A stretch of 64,000 bases of DNA, from assembly GCA_022820485.1 (NCBI GenBank), contig JAJEFJ010000071.1, forward strand, positions 83,559 through 147,558, given 5' to 3'. Shown here piece by piece: positions 7,929-19,190 of this stretch. The notes beneath the pieces were generated by a model, which was not told where the DNA came from, did no database searches, and saw nothing but the letters and a program-made list of their open reading frames with translations. The translations under genes were made by a program, and so were the position numbers. Numbering within the stretch: position 1 is the stretch's first letter; every line of letters begins with the position of its first letter. Source of the stretch: Candidatus Latescibacterota bacterium (GTDB lineage: Bacteria; Latescibacterota; UBA2968; UBA8231).

Positions 7929-10910
7929 ATGGAAACCAGAAAAAACATCGATCTCTCGGCCATCCGCTCCCGTCTCGAAGCCGCTCAGGGCCAAGAGTAC
8001 TGGCGCAGCTTGGACCAATTGGCTCAGACCGAAGAATTCGCCGCCATGGTCCAGCGCGAGTTCCCCGAGCAAGCTGCCGAGTTGAAGGATCCGGTAAGTC
8101 GGCGGAATTTTCTCAAGCTCATGAGCGCATCGCTGGCATTGGGCGGGCTTTCGAGCTGCACGATTCAGCCTAGCGAAAAAATAGTCCCCCAAGTCCGCGC
8201 ACCCGAAAACGTCATTCCCGGTAAGCCGCAGTACTTTGCCTCCGCCACCTCGCTCGGCGGTATTGGCATGGGTATCCTCGTCGAGAGCCACATGGGGCGG
8301 CCGACCAAAATTGAGGGCAATCCCGAGCATCCCTCCGGCAGCAGAGGCTCAAATGCGCTCGTACAGGCTTCTATTCTCGACCTCTACGACCCCGATCGCT
8401 CGCAAACAGTCAAAAACGCCGGTCGCATCAGCGCCTGGAGCATCTTCTTAGCTGATTTGACGCAGCGTCTGAGCTCGCACGAGGGCAACGGCGGCGCTGG
8501 CCTGCGCATCCTTACCCAGACGGTGACTTCTCCGACCCTCGGGCACCAGTTGCAAGCCCTGCGGGATAAATTTCCCCAAGCCCAGTGGCACCAGTACGAA
8601 CCGGTCAATCGCGACAACGCCCGCGCCGGGGCCCAAATGGCGTTTGGCGAGCCGGTCCATGCGTCTTACGACGTAGCCAAAGCCAAGGTCATTCTATCGC
8701 TAGACGCGGACTTTACCTACAGCGGTGCTGGCAATGTCCGCCACGCTCGGGACTTCGCAGCCGGTCGCAGGATCCGCAACGGCTCCAAGGCTAGCAACCG
8801 ACTCTATGCAGTCGAAAGCAGTCCAACGGCCACCGGTAGCATCGCCGATCATCGTTTGGCCCTAGGCACGGCGCACATCGAAGCCTTGGCCTTAAAGGTC
8901 GCCCAAGGGCTTGGCATCGATTGGAAGGGGCCGAGCATTTCCGCTGACTTCTCTACCCACGACGCTTGGATTGCGGCTCTGGTCGACGACCTAAAATCCA
9001 ATCCCGGCCAAAGCCTCGTGCTCGCTGGTGACCAACAGTCCCCCGCGGTACACGCTGTGGCCCACGCGATCAATCACGCCCTAGGCAATACGGGCACAAC
9101 CGTACACTACACTGCGCCCCTCGAAGTCGAGTCGGTTGACCAGCGCGAATCGCTAGCCGTTTTAGTCGCCGACATGAATGCTGGTCGGGTCGAGTCTCTG
9201 TTCATTCTCGGCGGCAATCCGGTATATGACGCACCCGTAGACCTCGACTTTGCCTCGGCACTCGACAAAGTCGGCTACCGCGTCCATCTCGGCTTATACG
9301 ACAACGAAACGTCGGAACTCTGCCACTGGCACATCCCGGAATCGCACTTTCTCGAAGCGTGGAGCGACACCCGCGCCCACGACGGCCTCGCCACAATCGT
9401 CCAGCCGCTGATTCGCCCGCTCTACAAGAGCAAATCGGCCCACGACCTCTTGGCGGTGCTCACCGGCCAGCCCGGGGTTCCCGATCTCGACATCGTGCTT
9501 CAGTACTGGGAGGGCCAAGGGCTAGATGCGATTGCTTGGCGCCGCGCACTGCACGATGGCTTCGTCGAGGGCACGCACCCCGAAGCCCAATCCGTGGAGC
9601 TAGGCACTTTGCAGTTGCCGGCAACGACTGGGAGCCTTCCCGAGGAAGAAGATCTCGAAATCCACTTTCGGCCCGATCCCATGGTGTGGGACGGTCGATT
9701 TGCCAACAACGCTTGGCTACAGGAAACTCCGAAGCCCATCACGAAGCTCACTTGGGACAACGCCGCCCTCGTCAGCCCAACCACGGCCGAGCGCCTGCGG
9801 CTCAAGAACGAATTCCTCGCCGAGTTGCGCTTTGAGGGGCGTGCGATCAATGCCGCGGTTTGGGTCGTGCCCGGTCAAGCCGACGGCGTCATCACCTTGC
9901 ACTTGGGCTACGGCCAACAGCGCAGTGGTCGCGTCGGGCGCGACACGGGCTTCAATGCCTATGCCCTGCGGTCGACGGCGGCCTTGTGGAGTGGCGTCGG
10001 CCTACAGGTCAGCAGCTCGTACGACAACTATCGCCTCGCCTGCACCCAAGATCACCACTACATGGAAGGCCGCAACCTCTTCCGCCAGGCCTCCCTAGAC
10101 TACTACCAAGCACATCCGCATTTTGCCCACGAGGGAGCCCACGACCCGCCCGATGACTTGACGCTGCACAACCGCACGGATCACCAGTACACGGGCTACG
10201 CTTGGGGCATGGTTATCGATCTAGGGGCCTGCATCGGCTGCAATGCGTGTGCAATGGCCTGCCAAGCCGAAAACAACATCCCCATCGTCGGCAAAGACGA
10301 GGTCCTCAACGGCCGCGAAATGCCTTGGATCCGCGTCGATCGCTACTACCAAGGCTCGCCCGACAACCCCCAGATCGTGCACCAGCCCGTGCCCTGCATG
10401 CAGTGCGAAAACGCTCCTTGCGAGTTGGTCTGCCCAGTCGCGGCTACGACTCATAGCGACGAAGGTCTCAACGACATGACCTACAATCGCTGCGTCGGCA
10501 CCCGCTACTGCGCCAACAACTGTCCCTACAAGGTCCGGCGCTTCAACTTCCTCCAATACGCCGACCGCGATACCGAGAGCTTAAAACTACAGCGCAACCC
10601 AGATGTCACCACGCGCTCCCGCGGCGTAATGGAAAAATGCACGTACTGCGTCCAGCGCATCAATCAAGCGCGGATTGAGGCCAAAAAGGCCAAGCGCACC
10701 ATAGGCGATGGCGAAATCGTCACCGCCTGCGAACAGGCCTGCCCCACCGAAGCCATCGTCTTCGGCGACATCAACGACCCCAATAGCCAAGTCACCACCC
10801 TCAAGGCATCGCCGCTCAACTACGGCATTCTCACCGAGTTGAACACGCGGCCCCGCACTACGTACTTAGCAAGTATCAAAAACCCGAATCCCAAAATTGC
10901 CGAGGCTTAG
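7929..10910 (+). CDS. actB: Alternative complex III subunit ActB, molybdopterin-oxidoreductase-like iron-sulfur protein
   Basis: 993-residue fusion of a molybdopterin-oxidoreductase-like part and a four-cluster ferredoxin-like part, as known for ActB; the first part binds no molybdenum in studied members. A Tat-type signal is visible ([17 protein letters not shown], about residues 57-73) followed by a cysteine that could be lipidated. The C-terminal 250 residues carry [43 protein letters not shown] and [12 protein letters not shown] plus CEQACPTEA, the ligands for the clusters. The start is the ATG at 7929, directly after ActA; longer frames enter actA. Confidence 0.93.
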   Translation: METRKNIDLSAIRSRLEAAQGQEYWRSLDQLAQTEEFAAMVQREFPEQAAELKDPVSRRNFLKLMSASLALGGLSSCTIQPSEKIVPQVRAPENVIPGKPQYFASATSLGGIGMGILVESHMGRPTKIEGNPEHPSGSRGSNALVQASILDLYDPDRSQTVKNAGRISAWSIFLADLTQRLSSHEGNGGAGLRILTQTVTSPTLGHQLQALRDKFPQAQWHQYEPVNRDNARAGAQMAFGEPVHASYDVAKAKVILSLDADFTYSGAGNVRHARDFAAGRRIRNGSKASNRLYAVESSPTATGSIADHRLALGTAHIEALALKVAQGLGIDWKGPSISADFSTHDAWIAALVDDLKSNPGQSLVLAGDQQSPAVHAVAHAINHALGNTGTTVHYTAPLEVESVDQRESLAVLVADMNAGRVESLFILGGNPVYDAPVDLDFASALDKVGYRVHLGLYDNETSELCHWHIPESHFLEAWSDTRAHDGLATIVQPLIRPLYKSKSAHDLLAVLTGQPGVPDLDIVLQYWEGQGLDAIAWRRALHDGFVEGTHPEAQSVELGTLQLPATTGSLPEEEDLEIHFRPDPMVWDGRFANNAWLQETPKPITKLTWDNAALVSPTTAERLRLKNEFLAELRFEGRAINAAVWVVPGQADGVITLHLGYGQQRSGRVGRDTGFNAYALRSTAALWSGVGLQVSSSYDNYRLACTQDHHYMEGRNLFRQASLDYYQAHPHFAHEGAHDPPDDLTLHNRTDHQYTGYAWGMVIDLGACIGCNACAMACQAENNIPIVGKDEVLNGREMPWIRVDRYYQGSPDNPQIVHQPVPCMQCENAPCELVCPVAATTHSDEGLNDMTYNRCVGTRYCANNCPYKVRRFNFLQYADRDTESLKLQRNPDVTTRSRGVMEKCTYCVQRINQARIEAKKAKRTIGDGEIVTACEQACPTEAIVFGDINDPNSQVTTLKASPLNYGILTELNTRPRTTYLASIKNPNPKIAEA

Positions 10911-10911
10911 C

Positions 10912-12285
10912 ATGTCCGAAGCTGCGAAAACGCCTTATCGCCCCCCAGTATCGGAACTCGGCCCGAGCCAGACCTCGTACACTTCGATCACCGACAAGAT
11001 CAGTGGGATCGTCCTGACCAAGAACACCCCACTGGCGTGGTTCATTTGCTTTGCTTTGGGCTTCTTGCTGCTACACGGGTTTATGATAGGCGTTCCGTAC
11101 CTGCTCTTTGAGGGCGTGGGCATCTGGGGCATCAACAACCCCATAGGCTGGGGTTGGGCCATCATCAATTTTGTCTGGTGGATCGGTATCGGCCACGCCG
11201 GCACCCTGATCTCGGCGATTTTACTGCTTTTTCGGCAGCGGTGGCGCACCTCAATTAACCGCGCAGCAGAGGCCATGACCATCTTTGCCGTGCTCTGCGC
11301 TGCGCAATTTCCGCTCTTTCACACGGGGCGGCCTTGGCTGGCCTGCTACTGGCTGTTGCCCTATCCCAACTCCATGGACATCTGGCCGCAATTCCGCAGT
11401 CCGCTGATCTGGGACGTCTTTGCGGTCTCGACCTATTTGACGGTGTCGCTGGTCTTTTGGTATGTCGGCTTGGTTCCAGACTTAGCGAGCCTGCGCGACC
11501 GCGCCAAAAACCGCATCGCCCAGGTCATCTACGGCGTGGTCGCGCTTGGCTGGCGCGGTTCAGCCATTCACTGGGAACGCTACGAAATGGCGTCTCTCCT
11601 GCTAGCTGGCCTCTCCACGCCCCTCGTGCTCTCTGTCCATAGCGTCGTCAGTCTCGACTTCGCCGTCGGACTCATACCCGGATGGCACACGACTATATTT
11701 CCCCCTTACTTCGTCGCCGGGGCGATCTATGCGGGCTTCGCCATGGTCTTGACCTTGATGATTCCCATGCGCCTCATCTACGGCTTGGACGACTTCATAA
11801 CCGAGCGCCATCTAAACAACATGGCCAAAGTTATGCTAGCTTCCGGGTTGATTGTGGGATATGGCTACTTCATGGAGCAACTCATCGCCTGGTACAGCGC
11901 CAGTGTCTTTGAGGGCTATATGATGCAAAACCGCATGAAAGGCCCGTACGGCCCCTTCTACTGGGCCTTGATCGTCTGCAACATAATCGTGCCGCAGCTC
12001 CTGTGGTTTAGACACTTCCGCACGAGCATGTTCTGGCTGTTTTTCATTTCCCAGTTCATCAACGTCGGCATGTGGCTGGAGCGCTTCATCATCGTCGTCA
12101 CGAGCCTACACCGGGATTTTATGCCCTCTTCTTGGGACATGTTTCACCCGACGATTTGGGACATCGCCATCTACGTGGGTACCATCGGCCTGTTCATCGT
12201 CCTGTTTTTCCTGTTCATCCGCGGCCTACCGATGATTTCCATCCACGAGATCCGCAATCTGCTGGTCTCCGGAGACCACAAGTGA
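10912..12285 (+). CDS. actC: Alternative complex III subunit ActC (NrfD-like membrane subunit)
   Basis: 457-residue polytopic membrane protein of the NrfD/PsrC family, one of two quinone-interacting membrane subunits of the complex. About ten hydrophobic helices are seen, with [21 protein letters not shown] and [16 protein letters not shown] conserved stretches in the first bundle and [19 protein letters not shown] near the end. The ATG at 10912 lies one base after the ActB stop. ActF at 13432-14667 is its paralogue. Confidence 0.92.
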   Translation: MSEAAKTPYRPPVSELGPSQTSYTSITDKISGIVLTKNTPLAWFICFALGFLLLHGFMIGVPYLLFEGVGIWGINNPIGWGWAIINFVWWIGIGHAGTLISAILLLFRQRWRTSINRAAEAMTIFAVLCAAQFPLFHTGRPWLACYWLLPYPNSMDIWPQFRSPLIWDVFAVSTYLTVSLVFWYVGLVPDLASLRDRAKNRIAQVIYGVVALGWRGSAIHWERYEMASLLLAGLSTPLVLSVHSVVSLDFAVGLIPGWHTTIFPPYFVAGAIYAGFAMVLTLMIPMRLIYGLDDFITERHLNNMAKVMLASGLIVGYGYFMEQLIAWYSASVFEGYMMQNRMKGPYGPFYWALIVCNIIVPQLLWFRHFRTSMFWLFFISQFINVGMWLERFIIVVTSLHRDFMPSSWDMFHPTIWDIAIYVGTIGLFIVLFFLFIRGLPMISIHEIRNLLVSGDHK

Positions 12286-12297
12286 GCCATTGAACTT

Positions 12298-12843
12298 ATG
12301 CAGCAACACGAAGAATCAACGCACTACGGCCTGCTGGCCGAATTTGAATCTCCCGACGACTTGCTGGCCGCGGCCAAGGAGACCTTTGCCGCTGGCTATC
12401 GCAAGATCGACGCCTATTCTCCTATGCCCGTCCACGGCTTGGGCGAGGCCATCGGCTTTCCTCGCACTAGGTTGCCTTGGCTGGTTTTCGCCTTTGGCCT
12501 GCTCGGTGCCATCACGGGCTACTCCCTGTGCTATTGGGTCTCGGCCATCGACTATCCGCTCAATATCGCCGGCAAGCCCTTGCACAGCGGGCCGATGTTC
12601 ATCCCAGTGACCTTTGAGCTGACTATTCTCTTTGCCGCGCTCAGTTCGGCCTTTGGCATGTTCATCGCCAACGGCCTGCCCCAGCCCTATCACCCGGTCT
12701 TCAATGCACCCAATTTCGCCCGCGCCAGCCAAGATCGTTTCTTTCTCAGCATCGAGGCCGAAGATCCTCAGTTCGACCGCGAAAAAACCGAGGAATTTCT
12801 GCGCGGCCTGAATCCGCATGAGGTTGTCGAAGTTGAAAAGTGA
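12298..12843 (+). CDS. actD: Alternative complex III subunit ActD (DUF3341)
   Basis: 181-residue protein with two membrane helices (about residues 60-80 and 100-125) and cytosolic N- and C-termini, the layout of ActD. Conserved features are GLLAEFESPDDLLAAAKETF, YRKIDAYSPMPVHGL and the C-terminal DRFFLSIEAEDPQFDREK. It belongs to the membrane arm of the complex and has no cofactor site. It starts 12 bases after actC and ends one base before the ActE start. Confidence 0.92.
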   Translation: MQQHEESTHYGLLAEFESPDDLLAAAKETFAAGYRKIDAYSPMPVHGLGEAIGFPRTRLPWLVFAFGLLGAITGYSLCYWVSAIDYPLNIAGKPLHSGPMFIPVTFELTILFAALSSAFGMFIANGLPQPYHPVFNAPNFARASQDRFFLSIEAEDPQFDREKTEEFLRGLNPHEVVEVEK

Positions 12844-12844
12844 A

Positions 12845-13435
12845 ATGACTATCGCCAGCCGACGGCTCGCTGGCCTGTTGGGAGCGGCGCTGTTGCTGAT
12901 TGGCACCGCCGGTTGCGAGCTGCGGCAGGCCATGTACGACCAAGAAAAATACGAGCCGCTAGAAGCCTCGGCGTTCTTCGCTGACGGCATGTCTTTCCGC
13001 TCTCAGGTTGACGGCACCGTGGCGCGAGGCCAATTGATGCTCGACGAGCACTTCTACCAAGGCAAAATCCAAGGCCAACTCGCGGAGACCTTCCCGGCGG
13101 GGGTGGTCGTGGATCGCCAGTTGCTAGAGCGCGGCCGCGAGCGCTACAACATTTTCTGCGCCCCCTGCCACGGTCAGACCGGCGCAGGCAACGGCATGAT
13201 CGTCCAGCGCGGGCTCAAACAGCCGCTGACCTTTCATCAACAGCGGCTGCGCGAGGTGCCCATCGGCCACCTTTACGATGTCATTACCAATGGCTTTGGC
13301 GTCATGTACAGCTACGCCTCCCGCATTTCCGTGGCCGACCGCTGGGCTATCGTCGCCTACATAAAGGTATTACAGCTAAGCCAGAACCTCGAATTCGACC
13401 AACTGCCGGCCGAGGACCAAAGGCAACTTCAATGA
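12845..13435 (+). CDS. actE: Alternative complex III subunit ActE, monoheme cytochrome c lipoprotein
   Basis: 196-residue cytochrome c. A lipoprotein signal (LLGAALLLIGTAGC, cysteine near residue 24) precedes a conserved MYDQEKYEPLE motif and the single heme site CAPCHGQTGAGNG, with a later methionine-containing GFGVMYSYASRI as likely sixth ligand. It probably passes electrons from ActA/ActB to the oxidase. The ATG at 12845 was preferred to an upstream frame inside actD. Its stop overlaps the ActF start by 4 bases. Confidence 0.92.
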   Translation: MTIASRRLAGLLGAALLLIGTAGCELRQAMYDQEKYEPLEASAFFADGMSFRSQVDGTVARGQLMLDEHFYQGKIQGQLAETFPAGVVVDRQLLERGRERYNIFCAPCHGQTGAGNGMIVQRGLKQPLTFHQQRLREVPIGHLYDVITNGFGVMYSYASRISVADRWAIVAYIKVLQLSQNLEFDQLPAEDQRQLQ

Positions 13436-14667
13436 ATGAGTCGATTACCCAACAGTCCGCTGCCCTGCATCCCTATTTGGACAATCTCCAGCGCCTCGCG
13501 CTAGTCGCGGGCCTAGTCGGCTTGGCCGCCACTGCGGTCGGCTACTTCACGGCCGAGGAACAGTTCTTCCGCTCTTATCTGCTGGCCTTTACCTTCTGGA
13601 TCGGCCTGCCCTTGGGCAGCTTGGGCATCCTTATGATCCACCACGTCGGCGGTGGTACGTGGGGATTTTCGATCCGGCGGCTGCTCGAAGCCGGGACCCG
13701 CACCTTGCCGTTGCTGTTTGTGCTGTCGCTGCCGATCCTCTTCCTCGGCTTGCACAGCCTTTACGAGTGGTCCCACCCAGAAGTCTTGCAAAAAGACGGC
13801 ATCATCCAGCAAAAGGCTCCCTTTCTCAACGAGCCGTTCTTTATCGCGCGCACTGTGATCTACTTCGCCATCTGGGGACTGTTTGCCTTCTTGCTCAACC
13901 GCTGGTCGCTGCAGCAGGACCAGACGACGAAGACACACCCGACCCATCGCATGCAGGTCCTGAGCGGTCCGGGCATCGTCATTTTCTTTCTCACCGCGAC
14001 GCTGGCCTCTATTGATTGGCTGATGTCGCTTGAGCCGCATTGGTTTTCGACGATCTTCGGCATCATCTACATCATAGGCATGGCGCTGATGACCTGGGGG
14101 TTCATGTACCTCATCGCCGTCCCTCTCTCGCGGCGGGAGCCACTACAGGGCGTGATTACCGAACAGCACCTGCGCGACTTGGGCACCTTTATGCTGGCCT
14201 GCGTCATGCTCTGGGCCTATACCTCGTTTTCCCAGTTGCTCATCATTTGGTCGGCTAATTTGCCCGAGGAAATTACTTGGTACATAACCCGTCTGGAAGG
14301 TGGCTGGCAATACGTCGGCTACGGGCTGCTAGTGTTTCACTTTGCCGTCCCCTTTCTCTTTCTCATATCCAGCACCATGAAGTCCAAAACCAAGCTGCTC
14401 GGCACTATTGCCGCTGGCTTGATCTTCATGCGCTTGGTCGATTTGTATTGGATTACGGCACCGACCTTTACCAAAGTCCACACCGAAAAGGGGCCGAGCT
14501 TCCACAGCACCGGGATCAACCCACACTGGCTCGACCTAGCCATTCCAATAGGCATCGGCGGCATCGTCTTGGCGCTTTTCTTCGCGCAATTAAAAAAGCG
14601 CACCCTAATCGCGCAAAACGACCCCCGATTTGCAGACCTTTACAGCGGCGAAAGCAATCATGGCTGA
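13432..14667 (+). CDS. actF: Alternative complex III subunit ActF (NrfD-like membrane subunit)
   Basis: 411-residue polytopic membrane protein, paralogue of ActC. About ten helices; typical stretches are FWIGLPLGSLGILMIHHVGG, TLASIDWLMSLEPHWFSTIF and FAVPFLFLISSTMK. Together with ActC it would form the quinol site of the complex. Coupled to ActE by a 4-base overlap; the next gene starts inside its last codons. Confidence 0.92.
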   Translation: MNESITQQSAALHPYLDNLQRLALVAGLVGLAATAVGYFTAEEQFFRSYLLAFTFWIGLPLGSLGILMIHHVGGGTWGFSIRRLLEAGTRTLPLLFVLSLPILFLGLHSLYEWSHPEVLQKDGIIQQKAPFLNEPFFIARTVIYFAIWGLFAFLLNRWSLQQDQTTKTHPTHRMQVLSGPGIVIFFLTATLASIDWLMSLEPHWFSTIFGIIYIIGMALMTWGFMYLIAVPLSRREPLQGVITEQHLRDLGTFMLACVMLWAYTSFSQLLIIWSANLPEEITWYITRLEGGWQYVGYGLLVFHFAVPFLFLISSTMKSKTKLLGTIAAGLIFMRLVDLYWITAPTFTKVHTEKGPSFHSTGINPHWLDLAIPIGIGGIVLALFFAQLKKRTLIAQNDPRFADLYSGESNHG

Positions 14668-15055
14668 ACGAGCACACGACCAAAACAACGCTGGCTACGA
14701 GACGACCGATGCGCGGGTAACGCCGCTGGCACAGACCGGCCTTTTTATTACCGCGTTAGTCATCGCTTCCTTTATCGGCATGATCGTCTTATTCAGAGCC
14801 CTCGCCTATTACCAGCCGCTCTTCGACGATCCGGTTCCGCCGCTGGTCGAGAACCGCGTTGCCAGCGACGCGCCGAGGCTGCAGGTAGACCCACCAAAGC
14901 AAAAGTTCGAATTGGCCCAAAGCGACGCCGCGATCCTCAACTCCTATGGCTGGATCGACGAACAAGTGAAGGTAGTACACATTCCCATCGAGCGAGCAAT
15001 TGATCTGGTGAGCGAAGGCAAAATGCCGCTCATCGCTCCGCCAGCGATACCATGA
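14660..15055 (+). CDS. Small single-helix membrane protein in the respiratory operon
   Basis: 131 residues: a polar N-terminus, one membrane helix (about residues 26-46) and a periplasmic tail with LQVDPPKQKFELAQSDAAI and SYGWIDEQVKVVHIPIERAI. The YGWIDEQ...IPIERAI pattern occurs in proteins linked to cytochrome oxidase and alternative complex III clusters, so an accessory subunit (compare ActG, or an assembly factor) is likely; the exact role is unknown. It overlaps actF by 8 bases and the SCO gene by 4, so it is firmly within the operon. Confidence 0.75.
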   Translation: MAERAHDQNNAGYETTDARVTPLAQTGLFITALVIASFIGMIVLFRALAYYQPLFDDPVPPLVENRVASDAPRLQVDPPKQKFELAQSDAAILNSYGWIDEQVKVVHIPIERAIDLVSEGKMPLIAPPAIP

Positions 15056-15891
15056 GCAGACCGACAACGACATTCGCTCGCAGCGCGATCTTTTCGGCAT
15101 TAACTCTGCCGCTTTTGCTAGCCGGCCAGACTGGGGCGCAGAACTATACTCAGCAGTTACAAAAGAGCATCGGCATCGATCAGAAATTGGGCGACCAGAT
15201 CCCCTTGGATCTCGAATTCACCGATTCTAGCGGCGAGCGCGTCTCCCTGAGCCAATACTTCGGCCAGAAGCCCATCGTGCTCACTTTGGTGTACTACGAG
15301 TGCCCCATGCTCTGCACCCAAGTGTTGAACAGCCTTTTGCGGGCGATGAATGTGCTGAGTTTTGGCATTGGCACGGATTTCGACATCTTGACCATCAGCG
15401 TCGATCCCGGAGAAACACCGGAGTTGGCCGCGGCCAAAAAGGCCGAGTACAGCAAAAACTACCGCGGCCGCGATGGTTCTACGGGTTGGCATTTTCTCAC
15501 CGGCGAGGAAGACCAGATCAAGCAACTAGCCGCAGCGGTCGGCTTTCGCTACGAATACGACGAAGATACCGACCAGTACATCCACGCCAGCGGCTTGATG
15601 GTGCTGACGCCGGAAGGTAAGCTGGCGCGCTATTTGTACGGTATCGACTATCCCCCGCGCGACTTGCGCTGGGGCCTCGTCGAAGCAGCCGACGGTGCCA
15701 TCGGCAATCCGGTCGATCAGCTCCTGCTGCTCTGCTATAGCTACGACCCAATGACCGGCAAATACGGTCTCTACATCCGCAATTCCCTGCGCATCGGTGG
15801 GCTGATTACCGTGCTCGCTCTCGTTGGTTTTATCGTCGCCATGATCAAGCGGGAGCGTCGCAACAACTTGCATCACCCTCAGCTCAACTAG
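15052..15891 (+). CDS. SCO1/SenC-family copper chaperone for cytochrome oxidase
   Basis: 279-residue thioredoxin-fold protein with N-terminal signal/anchor and an extra C-terminal membrane helix (about residues 247-266). The copper site is complete: CPMLCTQV supplies the CxxxC pair and the later YIHASGLMVL the histidine. Such proteins load CuA of subunit II, encoded by the next gene. It has four-base overlap with the upstream small membrane protein. Confidence 0.92.
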   Translation: MSRPTTTFARSAIFSALTLPLLLAGQTGAQNYTQQLQKSIGIDQKLGDQIPLDLEFTDSSGERVSLSQYFGQKPIVLTLVYYECPMLCTQVLNSLLRAMNVLSFGIGTDFDILTISVDPGETPELAAAKKAEYSKNYRGRDGSTGWHFLTGEEDQIKQLAAAVGFRYEYDEDTDQYIHASGLMVLTPEGKLARYLYGIDYPPRDLRWGLVEAADGAIGNPVDQLLLLCYSYDPMTGKYGLYIRNSLRIGGLITVLALVGFIVAMIKRERRNNLHHPQLN

Positions 15892-15909
15892 TTCGGAGCC
15901 TTGAACCGC

Positions 15910-16845
15910 ATGTCCGACTTTCCACTTTTTCCCGCCCAAGCCTCCACCATCGCCTGGCAAGTAGATGCCCTGTACGCATTCTTGCTCGTCTTGACTGTGG
16001 TCTTCTGCCTGCTCGTCTTCGGCATGGTAATCATCTTCGCCATCAAGTACCGCCGCCGTTCGGAAGACGAACAGCCCGAGCAGACTCACGGCAATCTCGT
16101 CCTCGAACTGTCTTGGACCATCGTTCCGCTCTTTTTGGCGCTTTTTGTCTTTTTGCTCGGGGCTGATGTCTTCTTCCGGCTCCAGCGGCCGCCGTCCGAC
16201 CCCTTGGAAATCTACGCGGTCGGCAAGCAGTGGATGTGGAAAATCCAGCACGAATCGGGCAAGCGAGAAATCAATACCCTCCACGTACCCAAAGGCCAGC
16301 CCGTCCGCCTGACCATGACCTCAGAGGACGTAATCCACGACTTTTTTATCCCGGCCTTCCGGGTCAAAAACGACGTGTTGCCCGGTCGCTACACGACCCT
16401 GTGGTTCGAGGCCACGCAGACGGGCGAGTTCCACTTGTTTTGCGCCGAGTATTGCGGCACCCAGCACTCGGGTATGATCGGCAAGGTAATCGTCTTAGAG
16501 CCAGCGGAGTACCACGACTGGCTAATGGGAGCGTCCAGCGGCGAATCCATGGTCGAAGCGGGTGAGCGCCAGTTCCAGCAACTTGGCTGCGAGACCTGCC
16601 ACAAATCCACGGCCACGGGTCGCGGCCCTTCGTTAGTCGGGATCTACGACAAGCCGGTGACACTCAGCAATGGGCAAGAAGTCGTCGTTGATAGCGACTA
16701 TATCCGAGAGTCCATACTCCAGCCCACGGCCAAGATCGTCGCTGGATACGAACCAATTATGCCCGTCTTTGAGGGGCAGATCAGCGAGCAGTCGCTGCTG
16801 CAAATCGCGTCCTATATCAAATCCCTGAGTGAGTCCGCAGAGTGA
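15910..16845 (+). CDS. coxB: caa3-type cytochrome c oxidase subunit II with fused cytochrome c domain
   Basis: 311 residues: two N-terminal membrane helices, a CuA cupredoxin domain and a C-terminal cytochrome c domain, the caa3 pattern. CuA ligands are in [12 protein letters not shown] and the upstream HDFFIPAF; heme c is at [16 protein letters not shown] with methionine in PIMPVFEG. The fused heme would accept electrons from alternative complex III directly or via ActE. ATG at 15910 is used; an in-frame TTG at 15901 is possible but too close to the GGAG at 15894. Confidence 0.95.
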   Translation: MSDFPLFPAQASTIAWQVDALYAFLLVLTVVFCLLVFGMVIIFAIKYRRRSEDEQPEQTHGNLVLELSWTIVPLFLALFVFLLGADVFFRLQRPPSDPLEIYAVGKQWMWKIQHESGKREINTLHVPKGQPVRLTMTSEDVIHDFFIPAFRVKNDVLPGRYTTLWFEATQTGEFHLFCAEYCGTQHSGMIGKVIVLEPAEYHDWLMGASSGESMVEAGERQFQQLGCETCHKSTATGRGPSLVGIYDKPVTLSNGQEVVVDSDYIRESILQPTAKIVAGYEPIMPVFEGQISEQSLLQIASYIKSLSESAE

Positions 16846-16870
16846 ACATCTCAACGAGGTCATTCAAGCC

Positions 16871-18538
16871 ATGAGCCACGCAATCAGCGCCAACGGCGAG
16901 CCGAGAAACTACCTCAACGAAACGTACGGGATCAAATCTTGGCTCCTGACCCTAGATCACAAGCGCATCGGTATCCTCTATCTGATAACGCTGGCGGTCT
17001 TTTTCTTGGTCGGCAGCCTTTTCGCCAGTCTGATCCGCTTTGAGCTGATGACGCCCCAAGGCGATTTAGTCGAGGCCGAGACCTACAACAAGCTCTTCAC
17101 CATGCACGGCGTGGTGATGATTTTCTTCTTCCTCATCCCCTCGATCCCGGCGGTGTTGGGCAACTTTCTCATCCCGCTGCAAATCGGTGCCCGCGATGTG
17201 GCCTTCCCCCGCCTGAATCTCCTCAGCTACTATCTCTACGCGGCTGGGGGGCTGTTCGCCGTACTGGCCATCATCATGGGGGGCATTGATACGGGTTGGA
17301 CCTTTTACACGCCTTACAGCAGCACGTATTCTACCTCCTTTGTTTCCTTGGCCCTAGTCGGCGTTTTTGTCAACGGCTTCTCTTCGATCCTCACTGGGGT
17401 CAACTTCATGGTCACCATCCACAAGATGCGGGCCCCGGGCATGACGTGGTTCCGCTTGCCGCTTTTTATTTGGGGGCACTACGCGACCAGCCTGATTCAG
17501 GTCCTAGGCACCCCGGTGGTGGCCATCACCTTGTTGCTAGTCTGCTTCGAGCGCCTCTTCAAGATCGGCATTTTCGATCCCAATTACGGCGGCGATCCGG
17601 TGCTTTTCCAGCACATGTTCTGGTTTTACTCGCATCCAGCCGTGTACATCATGATCCTGCCGGGCTTTGCCGTCGTCAGCGAAGTCATAGCTTGCTTCTC
17701 GCGCAAGCGCGTCTTTGGCTATTCATTCGTCGCCTTTTCCTCGCTGGCCATCGCCGTGCTTGGCTTTCTCGTCTGGGGCCACCATTTGTTCGTATCGGGC
17801 CAATCCACCTATGCCAGCATGGTCTTTTCCTTCATCACCTTCTTCATCGCCGTACCCACGGCCATCAAAATTTTCAACTGGTCTTTCACCCTCCACAAAG
17901 CCTCGGTTAAGCTAGACTCGCCGATGCTCTACGTGATGGGCTTTATCGGCCTTTTCACTATTGGCGGCCTGACGGGCCTGTTCCTCTCCACCTTGGGCAT
18001 AGACGTCCATCTCCACGATACGTACTTCGTGGTCGCCCACTTTCACTATGTCATGGTGGGCGGCATGGTCATGGGGTTCCTCTGCGGCCTGCATTTTTGG
18101 TGGCCTAAAATGACCGGGCGCATGTACTCGGAAGGAGCGGCCAAGCTCGGCGTCATGTTCGTCTTCGCTGGCTTCAACTTGACCTTCTTTCCACAATTTA
18201 TCTTGGGCTACCTAGGGATGCCTCGGCGCTATCACGCCTATCCCGAGGAATGGCAAGCTCTCAACATCATGTCCACCGCGGGTGCCACCGTCCTCGGGCT
18301 GGGCTTCTCGCTGACCATCGTCTATCTCCTCTGGTCCCTGTTCAAGGGCGAGAAGGCCCCCGCCAATCCGTTCCAAGCCAAGGGTCTCGAATGGGACATC
18401 CCCTCGCCGCCCATAGCCCACAACTTTGAAGCGATCCCGATAGTTACTTGGGAAGCCTATCCGTACGGTGAGGAGGAACCAGCGGCACCAAGCACTGAGG
18501 CCGTACCCGAACGCGCTAAGGAGGATGAAGTTGTCTGA
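16871..18538 (+). CDS. coxA: caa3-type cytochrome c oxidase subunit I, A2-like
   Basis: 555-residue heme-copper oxidase catalytic subunit with 12 or more helices. Heme a and binuclear-centre ligands are visible: [36 protein letters not shown] and [17 protein letters not shown]. Helix VI has the Tyr-Ser pair (YSHP) in place of the D-channel glutamate, the mark of A2-type oxidases such as that of Rhodothermus marinus. ATG 16871 is used, with GAGG upstream; the open frame reaches back into coxB. Its end overlaps the subunit III start. Confidence 0.96.
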   Translation: MSHAISANGEPRNYLNETYGIKSWLLTLDHKRIGILYLITLAVFFLVGSLFASLIRFELMTPQGDLVEAETYNKLFTMHGVVMIFFFLIPSIPAVLGNFLIPLQIGARDVAFPRLNLLSYYLYAAGGLFAVLAIIMGGIDTGWTFYTPYSSTYSTSFVSLALVGVFVNGFSSILTGVNFMVTIHKMRAPGMTWFRLPLFIWGHYATSLIQVLGTPVVAITLLLVCFERLFKIGIFDPNYGGDPVLFQHMFWFYSHPAVYIMILPGFAVVSEVIACFSRKRVFGYSFVAFSSLAIAVLGFLVWGHHLFVSGQSTYASMVFSFITFFIAVPTAIKIFNWSFTLHKASVKLDSPMLYVMGFIGLFTIGGLTGLFLSTLGIDVHLHDTYFVVAHFHYVMVGGMVMGFLCGLHFWWPKMTGRMYSEGAAKLGVMFVFAGFNLTFFPQFILGYLGMPRRYHAYPEEWQALNIMSTAGATVLGLGFSLTIVYLLWSLFKGEKAPANPFQAKGLEWDIPSPPIAHNFEAIPIVTWEAYPYGEEEPAAPSTEAVPERAKEDEVV

Positions 18539-19190
18539 TCACGCACATAGCGCCCACCACCTACACCAGTTCGAGACAGCGCAGCAGCAATACGAAGCCG
18601 CCAGTCTCGGCATGTGGGCGTTCATCATCCAGGAAATCCTGTTCTTCGGGGGGTTGTTCGGTGCCTATACCGTGTATCGCAACGAATATATCGAAGCCTT
18701 TACCGCTGGCTCTCACCTCCTCAGCATCGGCTGGGGCACCTTCAACACCATCGTGCTAATCGCCAGCAGCCTGACCATGGCGCTGGCCGTCCGCGCCGCG
18801 CAGACCAATGCTGGTCGCAACGCGATTACGGGGTGGCTCATCGCCACGATCATTCTCGGCTGCGCTTTCTTGGGGGTCAAGTACATTGAGTACAGCCACA
18901 AGTGGCACGAACACCTCATCCCCGGCAGCATGTTCCAGTGGAACGACCCGACCGTTCCGCTCGGCAACGCCAAAATTTTCTTCTCGTTTTACTTCGTAAT
19001 GACTGGGATGCACGCGCTGCACATGGTCGTCGGCGTCGGCATCATGCTGTGGATGATCGCCAAGGTCCGGCGCAACGAGATTTCGGCTCAGTACTTCACG
19101 CCGATTGAAATCAGCGGCCTTTATTGGCACTTCGTCGATATCGTGTGGATTTTCCTATTCCCGCTGCTCTATCTGATTGGACGCCACTAA
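18525..19190 (+). CDS. coxC: Cytochrome c oxidase subunit III
   Basis: 221-residue, about five-helix subunit III. Family stretches: [58 protein letters not shown] and the C-terminal [20 protein letters not shown]. The start is open: ATG 18525 touches the AAGGAGG directly, whereas a TTG at 18531 has the ideal six-base spacing and would start at LSDHAHS. Either way it overlaps the end of coxA. The last base of its stop codon is the first base of the next ATG. Confidence 0.93.
   Translation: MKLSDHAHSAHHLHQFETAQQQYEAASLGMWAFIIQEILFFGGLFGAYTVYRNEYIEAFTAGSHLLSIGWGTFNTIVLIASSLTMALAVRAAQTNAGRNAITGWLIATIILGCAFLGVKYIEYSHKWHEHLIPGSMFQWNDPTVPLGNAKIFFSFYFVMTGMHALHMVVGVGIMLWMIAKVRRNEISAQYFTPIEISGLYWHFVDIVWIFLFPLLYLIGRH

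Noticed and set aside
7337..7963. 208-codon antisense frame opposite actA
   Set aside because: actA with five heme motifs is certain on the other strand; the antisense frame shows no motif.
15526..16284. 252-codon antisense frame opposite the SCO and coxB genes
   Set aside because: A shadow of GC-rich codon use in clear genes; Asp/Glu/Gly-rich without any domain.
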